A stretch of DNA of 7,969 nt from CBDVBD01 sp965372135 (GTDB lineage Bacteria; Electryoneota; RPQS01; CBDVBD01), in NCBI GenBank assembly GCA_965372135.1, contig CBDVBD010000148.1, positions 1 through 7,969 on the forward strand, read 5' to 3'. Position numbers and translations under genes: made by a program. Shown in pieces: positions 1-5,536 of the stretch. The notes beneath the pieces were generated by a model. The model was not told the origin of the DNA. It worked only from the letters and a program-made list of their open reading frames with translations, and did no database searches. The stretch's first letter is position 1; each line of letters begins with the position of its first letter.

Positions 1-527
1 TACCGGTACACCTTCAACATCGCCGATGGTCCTAAATAATCCTTATCCGCCCAATAACTGGGACATGAGGTAGTACATGCCGCACACAGGATACAAAACG
101 AGGCTTCCATAATCTTATGGTAATCCTCCGGCGACTGGTATCGTTCCTTGTCCGGCGGTGGTGTATCGTTAATTAGATACGGTTTGATGTCATGCAGCGT
201 TTTATAAAACGGCTCCATATCCACCACTAAATCCTTAATTACCGGCAGTCCCCCGATCGGATCCACCACTACCGCTTTTCCTTTGACCGCGCTGACCTGT
301 AGTTCGCACGCTAACGTATTAATCCCGTTGATCTTCATCGCGCAGGAACCGCAGATCCCATGCCGGCATGACCTGCGATAAGTCACGGTCCCGTCATGAA
401 ACCACTTGATTTCGTTCAGCGCATCCAGCACCGTCCATGCTGGCTGCACTTCGATTTTGTACGTCTGGTAATGGTAGCGTTTGTCCTTTTCCGGGTTAAA
501 CCGAAAAACCTTGAACGTCCGTTCCAT
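1..527 (-). CDS. sdhB: Succinate dehydrogenase iron-sulfur subunit SdhB, 3' end cut off by window
   Basis: Translating the reverse strand from the ATG at 527 gives 175 residues that stay open to the window edge; SdhB proteins are usually about 240 residues, so roughly a quarter is missing. The subunit carries electrons from the SdhA flavin to the membrane anchor. The N-terminal plant-type ferredoxin domain shows the [2Fe-2S] ligands C54, C59 and C62 in CRHGICGSC, plus C74 in TLACEL. The first cluster motif of the C-terminal ferredoxin domain is CILCAACTTSCP at 145-156: C145, C148 and C151 should bind the [4Fe-4S] cluster and C155 the [3Fe-4S] cluster. The remaining ligands lie beyond the edge. 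The start is supported by an AAGGA/GGAAGGAT Shine-Dalgarno a few bases upstream (about 532-541). It is the last sdh gene in transcription order, separated from sdhA by about 1.6 kb that contains a Shedu-like gene. Identification is very secure. Confidence 0.97.
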   Translation of the reverse strand, partial: MERTFKVFRFNPEKDKRYHYQTYKIEVQPAWTVLDALNEIKWFHDGTVTYRRSCRHGICGSCAMKINGINTLACELQVSAVKGKAVVVDPIGGLPVIKDLVVDMEPFYKTLHDIKPYLINDTPPPDKERYQSPEDYHKIMEASFCILCAACTTSCPSYWADKDYLGPSAMLKVYR

Positions 528-593
528 GGTTTATCCTTCCTTTGCTGATAGTTGTGAAATTTGCACTGATGAGGTTCGAAAAACCGCACTAAG

Positions 594-623
594 TCAAAAG
601 TAGTATTCCAAGAAGACTTTTGA
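594..623 (-). terminator. Weak hairpin downstream of the Shedu-like gene
   Basis: The arms TCAAAAGT (594-601) and ACTTTTGA (616-623) are perfect 8-bp inverted repeats with a 14-nt loop, starting about 11 bases after the Shedu-like stop codon. The stem is AT-rich and is not followed directly by a clean U-tract on the minus strand; a short TTTTT run occurs some 15 bases later. It could be a leaky terminator or a processing/stability hairpin ahead of sdhB. The 106-base gap it sits in holds nothing else apart from the sdhB ribosome-binding site. Confidence 0.3.
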
Positions 624-633
624 GTTTATCGGC

Positions 634-1833
634 TTAACGTTGTCCTTCCATCTGAATGATCATCCTACGGCGTTCAGCAAATGCTAATATATCATCGTAG
701 GTTACTATCTCTATGTCTTTCATATCTGATAGGAGTGTTTGCCTATCATATTCATCTCTAAATTCTGATGTCCGACCAATAATAACAGCAAGATGAGGTT
801 CGTAGATTTCCATTCCGACAAGTTTCTTAAGTGTTCGCCTATTGTTTGTATCTCTAAACCAATTCCGATATCTCATGAGTTGTGCGCGTGCTTCCATTAC
901 CGCCGCAGCGAATCGGTCTCGATTTAATTGTCGGCGGATTATTTGAGGCTTTGCTAGCTTCAGTTCTACAATTGCGGCCTTTTGCAAACGTACATCTGTA
1001 AGAATGAAATCTGGGATGAGCTGATGCGTGTTTGTGTCAAGATAAACATGAGGGTATCCGTCCCTATAGTCCCATCTTCTAAAGAAATGTGGATATTTCT
1101 CACAGAACTTCTGAAAATCTTTCTCGCGAGTTGTTGGACTATTGATTAGTTCTTCCAATTCTTCGATTTCATCTTGAGTAAATCCACCAAATTGATCCTT
1201 GAAGTGTGTCAATATTGCCCGTTGTGGAATATACATACCAGAATCAGACAACTGGACATAATCTTCCAATACACTTGTTACTCGAAACACAAGACGGTCA
1301 TCGTCCAGACTCATTATAAACTGGAAGTCCTCCGCACCATCAAGCGATCGATTCAAAGCCTCTAAAAGGTTTTTGACTTTAGTTGATTCCGACAATGGAG
1401 TGTATTTATACTCTCCAAAGGCTTTTAATAACATTTGCACAGAATATGGTCTATCATAATAAGGAATCTCCGCCGTGGCAAAGGAAACATCCACTACTGC
1501 TTTGATGAAATGGTAGACACTCAAAGTCTTTCCTGTTCCAACCAACTCTACCGCTCTCTCAAAGACCTTCTTACTGCCAGGGACTCCCGAAAGCCTGATC
1601 CTCTCGATTGGTCTTGGCTTTAGTTGCCACCAATGAGCATGTTCTTCTTTAATTATGAGATGTCGTGTAATGATAGAGTTTAATTTGTAAAGGGCAAACA
1701 AGATTTCGGAATCGGTCAAATAATCGAAAGGTTGCATTTCAATTGCTCTGTAGATACGCTGGTCTAATTCTATATCAAATTCGTTGAGTTGTTGTATGAA
1801 GGAGCGTCTAGAATCGATTCGTTTACGTATCAT
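634..1833 (-). CDS. Shedu-type (SduA/DUF4263) anti-phage nuclease-like protein between sdhA and sdhB
   Basis: This is a 399-residue protein. The C-terminal part (about 232-395) has the layout of the Shedu/DUF4263 branch of the PD-(D/E)xK nucleases. It has an opening helix REKDFQKFCEKYPHFF with acidic E237, then PDF with D275, then the beta-strand AAIVELKLAKPQ giving E290-x-K292, then a helix with Q318 and YR at 321-322 (AQLMRYRNWF). A hydrophobic strand (HLAVIIGR, 347-354) and a closing segment with VTYDDILAF (377-385) follow. Shedu proteins are single-gene anti-phage systems whose nuclease domain is joined to variable N-terminal sensing regions. Here residues 1-230 are not recognised; 76-115 look faintly like a Clp N-terminal repeat (see findings). 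No signal peptide or membrane segment is seen. The start at 1833 has an AGGA Shine-Dalgarno nine bases upstream. The next Met is at residue 33 and would remove conserved-looking sequence. The gene runs in the direction of the sdh operon, 271 bases after sdhA and 106 before sdhB, so read-through expression is possible. A sample (1201-1260) is 40% GC against 58% in sdhA (2701-2760), which fits acquisition. Family assignment is by motif only. Confidence 0.8.
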   Translation of the reverse strand: MIRKRIDSRRSFIQQLNEFDIELDQRIYRAIEMQPFDYLTDSEILFALYKLNSIITRHLIIKEEHAHWWQLKPRPIERIRLSGVPGSKKVFERAVELVGTGKTLSVYHFIKAVVDVSFATAEIPYYDRPYSVQMLLKAFGEYKYTPLSESTKVKNLLEALNRSLDGAEDFQFIMSLDDDRLVFRVTSVLEDYVQLSDSGMYIPQRAILTHFKDQFGGFTQDEIEELEELINSPTTREKDFQKFCEKYPHFFRRWDYRDGYPHVYLDTNTHQLIPDFILTDVRLQKAAIVELKLAKPQIIRRQLNRDRFAAAVMEARAQLMRYRNWFRDTNNRRTLKKLVGMEIYEPHLAVIIGRTSEFRDEYDRQTLLSDMKDIEIVTYDDILAFAERRRMIIQMEGQR

Positions 1834-1973
1834 AATCTTAGATCCTATAAAGAAATATGTTTGTCAAGAGCTTTCAGTCATTGTTCATCTTTGCATAAAT
1901 TGTTTTCCATCGACCAAGCTTACCTGCTGCTATGAAGCGCCGAGGAATCGGAATGTGGCAATCTCATTCTCCT

Positions 1974-2018
1974 CTGTCATCCCGCACTTGATAGCTTGCC
2001 CTTCAGGGCGGGATCCAG
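1974..2018. repeat. Palindromic intergenic repeat, copy A
   Basis: The arms ATCCCGC (1979-1985) and GCGGGAT (2008-2014) are inverted repeats, extended outward by CTG/CAG (1974-1976 and 2016-2018) across a small internal loop. An inner hairpin, GCCC-TTCA-GGGC (1998-2009), overlaps the right arm, so the two foldings compete. The segment 1978-1992 matches 14 of 15 bases of 4344-4358 between sdhC and sdhD, so this is one of two diverged copies of the same element in this operon. Such GTCATCCCG-type palindromes are common dispersed intergenic repeats in bacteria. Confidence 0.7.
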
Positions 2019-2039
2019 AAACCTCCCTCCCGGTTCCAT

Positions 2040-2059
2040 GGGGGGGACTCAAGGGGGGG
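2040..2059 (+). repeat. Paired G7 tracts, possible G-quadruplex
   Basis: Two runs of seven G (2040-2046 and 2053-2059) are separated by ACTCAA on the plus strand. Each run can be read as GGG-G-GGG, so the segment satisfies the common four-run quadruplex pattern with loops of 1, 6 and 1. It lies on the template strand for the minus-strand operon, just after sdhA. Structure formation is inferred. Confidence 0.45.
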
Positions 2060-2069
2060 CACTTGCTCA

Positions 2070-2093
2070 CTTTCTAACTTTTTAACTTTCAAA
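2070..2093. repeat. Three imperfect tandem octamers just after sdhA
   Basis: Three consecutive 8-base units, CTTTCTAA, CTTTTTAA and CTTTCAAA, occupy 2070-2093 and are followed by a partial unit CTTCCC. On the transcribed strand they read as AAAG-containing octamers beginning 11 bases after the sdhA stop codon. No function is evident; the element may be part of the adjoining intergenic repeat. Confidence 0.5.
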
Positions 2094-2104
2094 CTTCCCT
2101 TGGA

Positions 2105-3838
2105 TTAATACTTCCGTACCATCGGCTGATAATCAGTAATCACCACCGGCTTTTCGAATGTGATCCTTAAGCCTTCCTCAGTCCGCCATGCCAATGTATG
2201 CTTCAGGAAATTCTCATCGTCCCGTTTCTGGTAATCAGTCCGGGAATGCCCGCCCCGGCTTTCGGTGCGCAGCAACGCTCCCTGCACCAGCACTTCCGCA
2301 AAATCCAGCAAATGCCCCATTTCGATCCCTTCGATCAAATCAGTATTGAACTGCATCCCGCGGTCATCGATGGTCACATTCTTGAACCGTTCCTGGCAAT
2401 CTTTCACGCATTGAATCTGCTTTTCCAGGTCTGCCTGATTCCGGAACACACCGCAATGTTTCATCATGGTGTCCTGCAGCTCCCGGCGAATTGCAGCCAC
2501 TTTGTCATTACCACCGGAACCTTGCATAAAGAATTCCACCTCTTTCTGCGAATCGCCATCGACGTCATCCGGCAAGTCTTTCCAGTCCAGGTTCTTAATG
2601 TCATTCAAAATACCGCGACCGGTAGCCAAACCGTGCAGCACCGCATCCAGCAGCGAATTTGTGCCTAACCGGTTCGCGCCGTGCACCGAGATACAAGCGC
2701 ATTCCCCTGCGGCGTAGAATCCAGTCACCGGGGTATTCTGTGCATCCAACGTCACCTGCCCCTGCATGTTGCAAGGAATCCCACCCATGGAATAATGTGC
2801 GGTGGGCATAATCGGAATCGGCACCTCCGTGGGGTCCAAACCGGCGAAATTCATCGCCATATCGGTAATCTGCGGCAGCCGCTCCTTAATCAAATCCTTA
2901 CCCAAATGAGACACATCCAAATGCACACACGGCTGTCCGTCAATCCCGCGACCGGCGTCGATTTCCGACTGTATCGCCCGCGCCACCAAATCCCGTGGTG
3001 CCAGTTCCATCAACGACGGTGCGTAGTTTTCCATAAACCGCTTGCCTTCGCTGTTCAACAAATGCCCGCCTTCACCGCGAGCCCCTTCCGTTACCAGCAT
3101 CCCATGCGGGTACAATCCGGTGGGATGGAACTGCACGAATTCCATATCCTGCAGCGGCAGTCCCACGCGAAATACCAGTGCCAATCCGTCACCGGTATTG
3201 GCGTGTGCATTCGAGGTAATCTGAAACGCTCTGCCGTACCCGCCGGTGGCGAACATCACCGCCCGGGAATGGAAAGTATGCAACCCGCCGTTTGCGATAT
3301 CCCACGCCACCAATCCCCGTATCGCATTATCCTTAGCGATAAGCTGAGTGGCGTAAAACTCGTTATAGAACCTGACACCATACTTCACACACTGCTCAAA
3401 TAGCGTATGCAGAATCACGTGTCCGGTATAATCAGCGGCATAACACGCTCGAAGCGCCGCCTTTTCCCCATGGAACAAGGTATGTCCGCCGAATTTCCGC
3501 TGCGCAATTTTCCCGTCCTTGGTACGGCTGAACGGCACTCCCATGTGTTCCAGTTCGATCACCACTTCCGGCGCCGTCGTCACCATCTTGTAGATGGCGT
3601 CTTGATCGCCTAAATAGTCCGATCCCTTCACGGTATCGAACATATGAAATTCCCAATTATCTTCCGGATTTTCGTTCGCCAACGACGCCGCAATTCCCCC
3701 TTGAGCTGCTCCCGAATGCGAACGGGTGGGGAAGAGCTTGGTCACCACAGCCACATCCGCGACCTTGGATACTTCCAATGCCGCTCGTAGCCCTGCCAGC
3801 CCCGATCCCACTATCACCACGTCATGTCGATGAATCAT
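2105..3838 (-). CDS. sdhA: Succinate dehydrogenase flavoprotein subunit SdhA
   Basis: This 577-residue, apparently complete subunit oxidises succinate to fumarate with covalently bound FAD on the cytoplasmic face of the complex. The N-terminal dinucleotide motif is VVIVGSGLAGLRAAL (7-21). H41 in RSHSGAAQGG is the expected covalent FAD ligand. Substrate-site residues are visible: H238 in FHPTG, T250-E251 in VTEGARGEGG, R282 in APRDLVAR (the expected proton-relay arginine), H348 in HYSMGGIP, and R390 in HGANRLGTNSLL. The C-terminal helical domain has RTESRGGHSR (524-533), also conserved in the family. Length matches bacterial SdhA (about 570-600). The ATG at 3838 follows an AGAGGAT Shine-Dalgarno, 42 bases after sdhD. 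Fumarate reductase flavoproteins are very similar, but the SdhC/SdhD partners and the fumarase neighbour favour succinate dehydrogenase. Confidence 0.98.
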   Translation of the reverse strand: MIHRHDVVIVGSGLAGLRAALEVSKVADVAVVTKLFPTRSHSGAAQGGIAASLANENPEDNWEFHMFDTVKGSDYLGDQDAIYKMVTTAPEVVIELEHMGVPFSRTKDGKIAQRKFGGHTLFHGEKAALRACYAADYTGHVILHTLFEQCVKYGVRFYNEFYATQLIAKDNAIRGLVAWDIANGGLHTFHSRAVMFATGGYGRAFQITSNAHANTGDGLALVFRVGLPLQDMEFVQFHPTGLYPHGMLVTEGARGEGGHLLNSEGKRFMENYAPSLMELAPRDLVARAIQSEIDAGRGIDGQPCVHLDVSHLGKDLIKERLPQITDMAMNFAGLDPTEVPIPIMPTAHYSMGGIPCNMQGQVTLDAQNTPVTGFYAAGECACISVHGANRLGTNSLLDAVLHGLATGRGILNDIKNLDWKDLPDDVDGDSQKEVEFFMQGSGGNDKVAAIRRELQDTMMKHCGVFRNQADLEKQIQCVKDCQERFKNVTIDDRGMQFNTDLIEGIEMGHLLDFAEVLVQGALLRTESRGGHSRTDYQKRDDENFLKHTLAWRTEEGLRITFEKPVVITDYQPMVRKY

Positions 3839-3880
3839 TGCTATCCTCTCTATTTGAAGACAGTGTTAACCATTTTTCCT

Positions 3881-4273
3881 TTAATGTCCCAATATACTCA
3901 TGGATGTCAGCATTTCCGGTGTCATCTTGAAATTGATAATCGTCATCCCGCCCATCAGGAGCAGTGATAACCCGATTATCCACACCGCCGACACCACTGC
4001 CAGCCGCCAAAACGGCTTGTGGATGTAGTCGTTGACGTTCATCAACACCCCCTGAACGCCGTGAAAAATCGCCGTTACCAAAAACAGCAGATCCACTGTC
4101 TTCCAAAAAGGATGTTGCAGCCGTTCCCACACGCTTTGAGCGCTGACTTCCCCCGCGTTCAAATAATGTAGGAACAGGAAATGCAGAAGCAGTGTTACAA
4201 ACAGCACCACTCCTGTGATCCGTTGAAAAAACCATTCAAAGGCGCCCCCCGAGCCTATTCCAGGACTTCGCAT
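3881..4273 (-). CDS. sdhD: Succinate dehydrogenase membrane anchor subunit SdhD
   Basis: A 130-residue membrane protein with three hydrophobic segments at about 20-38, 58-78 and 90-112. With SdhC it anchors SdhAB and forms the quinone/haem site. FQRITG (16-21) is the counterpart of the HRITG box of SdhC, with Q replacing H. H31 lies in the first helix (LLLHFLFLH) and H71 in the second (IFHGVQGV), the positions expected for haem b ligands. The NDYIH (81-85) after helix 2 and the overall layout resemble Thermus-type SdhD as I remember it, so a two-subunit, two-haem (type A) anchor is plausible. The ATG at 4273 has an AAGGGA Shine-Dalgarno. It is 180 bases from sdhC, an unusually long gap filled with palindromes, and 42 bases from sdhA. 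Confidence 0.9.
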   Translation of the reverse strand: MRSPGIGSGGAFEWFFQRITGVVLFVTLLLHFLFLHYLNAGEVSAQSVWERLQHPFWKTVDLLFLVTAIFHGVQGVLMNVNDYIHKPFWRLAVVSAVWIIGLSLLLMGGMTIINFKMTPEMLTSMSILGH

Positions 4274-4310
4274 GATTTATTTCCCTTATTAATTAAGTAT
4301 TTTCTTGTCG

Positions 4311-4380
4311 CGTCATTCTTCGGTTCCCTTTGGAGTGCGGTAGCATCCCGTACTTGATACGGGATACCGCAGTAAGAATA
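4311..4380. repeat. Palindromic intergenic repeat, copy B (sdhC-sdhD gap)
   Basis: A strong hairpin has inner arms ATCCCGTA (4345-4352) and TACGGGAT (4358-4365) with a 5-nt loop. After a 3-nt bulge on one side come outer arms TGCGGT (4336-4341) and ACCGCA (4366-4371). ATTCTT (4315-4320) and AAGAAT (4374-4379) may close the element further out. It shares 14 of 15 bases with copy A near the Shedu-like gene. Confidence 0.75.
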
Positions 4381-4381
4381 A

Positions 4382-4442
4382 CACCACAATTCATTGTGGT
4401 GAGAATGGGCATCTAATCCCATCATTAACCGCTTCAGCGGTT
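4382..4442. repeat. Two adjacent TTCA-loop hairpins, REP/BIME-like
   Basis: CACCACAA (4382-4389) and TTGTGGTG (4394-4401) pair around TTCA. AACCGC (4427-4432) and GCGGTT (4437-4442) pair around a second TTCA. Between them, ATGGG/CCCAT (4405-4409 and 4418-4422) can form a third, weaker stem. Paired short palindromes of this kind resemble REP/BIME elements. No transposase is in the window to support that, and a transcript-level role between sdhC and sdhD is equally possible. Confidence 0.65.
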
Positions 4443-4453
4443 TATCTTTTCGG

Positions 4454-4831
4454 TTACGGCACCTGTATCAACCCGTCCGACATCCCATGTATCCCGTGTT
4501 GAATAAAGGGAATCGCGGCAAAAATGAAAATGATGATACCAACCACCGTGACAACCCAGAATATCTTCGCATGTATCGCGCTGCCACCGAAAAAATCAAC
4601 CCAGATAATCCGGACTCCATTCATAGCGTGATAGATCACGAACACCAACAGTCCTAATTCCAGAAACCGGAACAGGGGACTGCCCAGAAATCCCATCACC
4701 TGGTTGAATGTTGACGGATTATGCAGGTTGGATGTCACGTTGATATGCAGCATTAGATACACCACCAACCCTAATCCGGTAATTCGGTGCAGCAGCCAGG
4801 CTGCCATACCGGTTTTCACTCGGTAACGCAT
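4454..4831 (-). CDS. sdhC: Succinate dehydrogenase cytochrome b subunit SdhC
   Basis: A 125-residue membrane anchor with three predicted membrane helices at about 11-32, 56-78 and 89-110. The HRITG box (15-19) before helix 1 is the family signature. H29 (YLMLHI) and H68 in YHAMNGVRIIWVDF are candidate haem b ligands; the latter box is the most conserved part of the family and resembles Thermus-type SdhC. Its length is normal for SdhC. The ATG at 4831 is preceded by a near-ideal AAGGAGGAG Shine-Dalgarno. It follows the fumarase beta gene by 74 bases in the same direction and opens the sdhCDA-(Shedu-like)-sdhB block. Its candidate ligands pair with H31 and H71 of SdhD, which suggests two haems. 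Confidence 0.93.
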   Translation of the reverse strand: MRYRVKTGMAAWLLHRITGLGLVVYLMLHINVTSNLHNPSTFNQVMGFLGSPLFRFLELGLLVFVIYHAMNGVRIIWVDFFGGSAIHAKIFWVVTVVGIIIFIFAAIPFIQHGIHGMSDGLIQVP

Positions 4832-4905
4832 GTACTCTCCTCCTTCTATCTATTTATTTCTACCTGTGTTCTTAATCGTCATTGCGAATCCGCATACTGG
4901 TGGAT

Positions 4906-5463
4906 TTACGCTATCTGATATTCCGCCACCCCTTGTTCATACAAATTATTCCCATAACAATCCTGCGCCACCACCGCCGGAAAATCCTCCACTTCCAACC
5001 GCCGGATCGCTTCCGCCCCCAAATCTTCGTATGCCACCACTTCCGCCTTCTTGATCGACCGCGAAATCAACGCCGCCGCTCCCCCGATCGCCGCCATATA
5101 CACTGCGCCGTGCTTCTTCATTGCCTCCACCACTTCGTCACTGCGAGCGCCCTTGCCAATCATTCCCGACAACCCGTGTGCGATCAACGTCGGCGAATAA
5201 GGATCCATCCGGTACGACGTGGTCGGTCCCGCCGAGCCGATTGGTTTCCCGGGACGCGTGGGCGTGGGACCCATAAAGTAAATCGTTTCTCCCTCTAAGG
5301 GAATTGGGAGCTCGCCGCCTTCATTAATGGTGTCCACTAACTTTTTGTGTGCCGCATCCCGCGCTGAATAGATCACGCCGGTAATCAGCACACTGTCTCC
5401 GGCTTTCAAATTCTTCACATCCTCCGGACTCAGCGGCGTAGTTATTCGTTTCGCTTCAGCCAT
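4906..5463 (-). CDS. Class I (Fe-S) fumarate hydratase, beta subunit / C-terminal domain
   Basis: A 185-residue protein matching the C-terminal domain of class I iron-sulfur fumarases and tartrate dehydratases, which in many bacteria is a separate beta subunit. It hydrates fumarate to malate together with an alpha subunit that carries the [4Fe-4S] cluster. Visible family boxes are GVIYSARDAAHKKL (29-42), GPTTSYRMDPY (79-89), GMIGKG (100-105), AVYMAAIGGAAAL (120-132) and the closing EDFPAVVAQDCYGNNLYE (159-176). I chose the ATG at 5463 because a GGAGG Shine-Dalgarno sits four bases upstream; the in-frame TTG one codon earlier would almost touch it. The alpha subunit is not in the window: the preceding gene is a macro-domain protein. 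Co-orientation with sdhCDAB, which makes fumarate, supports fumarase over tartrate dehydratase. Confidence 0.92.
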   Translation of the reverse strand: MAEAKRITTPLSPEDVKNLKAGDSVLITGVIYSARDAAHKKLVDTINEGGELPIPLEGETIYFMGPTPTRPGKPIGSAGPTTSYRMDPYSPTLIAHGLSGMIGKGARSDEVVEAMKKHGAVYMAAIGGAAALISRSIKKAEVVAYEDLGAEAIRRLEVEDFPAVVAQDCYGNNLYEQGVAEYQIA

Positions 5464-5486
5464 CAATCCTCCATCATGTGTATATT

Positions 5487-5515
5487 ATTATAGAATTACG
5501 CTTCCTATGTATTGT
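5487..5515 (-). promoter_or_regulatory. Possible promoter for the fumarase-sdh operon
   Basis: On the minus strand a perfect TATAAT (5492-5487) lies 24 bases upstream of the chosen fumarase start, leaving room for a short leader carrying the GGAGG ribosome site. The hexamer 17 bases farther upstream (ACAATA) is a poor -35 match. The region is AT-rich, so a chance TATAAT is possible. Confidence 0.3.
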
Positions 5516-5536
5516 AGATTAACCTCTTGCGGGGAT

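Larger units (their letters stand above)
1834..2104. other. 271-base sdhA/Shedu-like intergenic region rich in repeats
   Basis: No gene is apparent. In transcription order after the sdhA stop it holds three tandem octamers (2093-2070), two C7 tracts (G7 on the plus strand, 2059-2040), a palindromic repeat (2018-1974), and about 140 AT-rich bases leading to the Shedu-like start. A perfect TTGACA lies on the minus strand at 1867-1862, but no convincing -10 box sits 16-18 bases after it. A promoter for the Shedu-like gene is therefore possible but not established. Confidence 0.6.

Noticed and set aside
1834..1867. Promoter for the Shedu-like gene based on TTGACA at 1867-1862 (minus strand)
   Set aside because: No reasonable -10 box at 16-18 bases; the only TA-rich hexamers are at unsuitable spacing and overlap the ribosome site.
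2198..3403. Long plus-strand frames opposite sdhA
   Set aside because: Antisense shadows of a strongly coding, GC-richer gene; their translations show no recognisable domains.
3822..4235. 137-codon frame overlapping sdhD on the same strand
   Set aside because: Shadow of sdhD, whose frame has clear membrane helices and conserved histidines; the alternative frame shows none.
4879..4910. Third repeat copy near CGTCATTGCGAATCCGC at the end of the fumarase gene
   Set aside because: Only 5-bp arms (AATCC/GGATT) with mismatches beyond; resemblance to dispersed repeats is too weak to call.
5464..5466. TTG as start of the fumarase beta gene
   Set aside because: It lies one base from the GGAGG ribosome site; the ATG at 5463 is better spaced.
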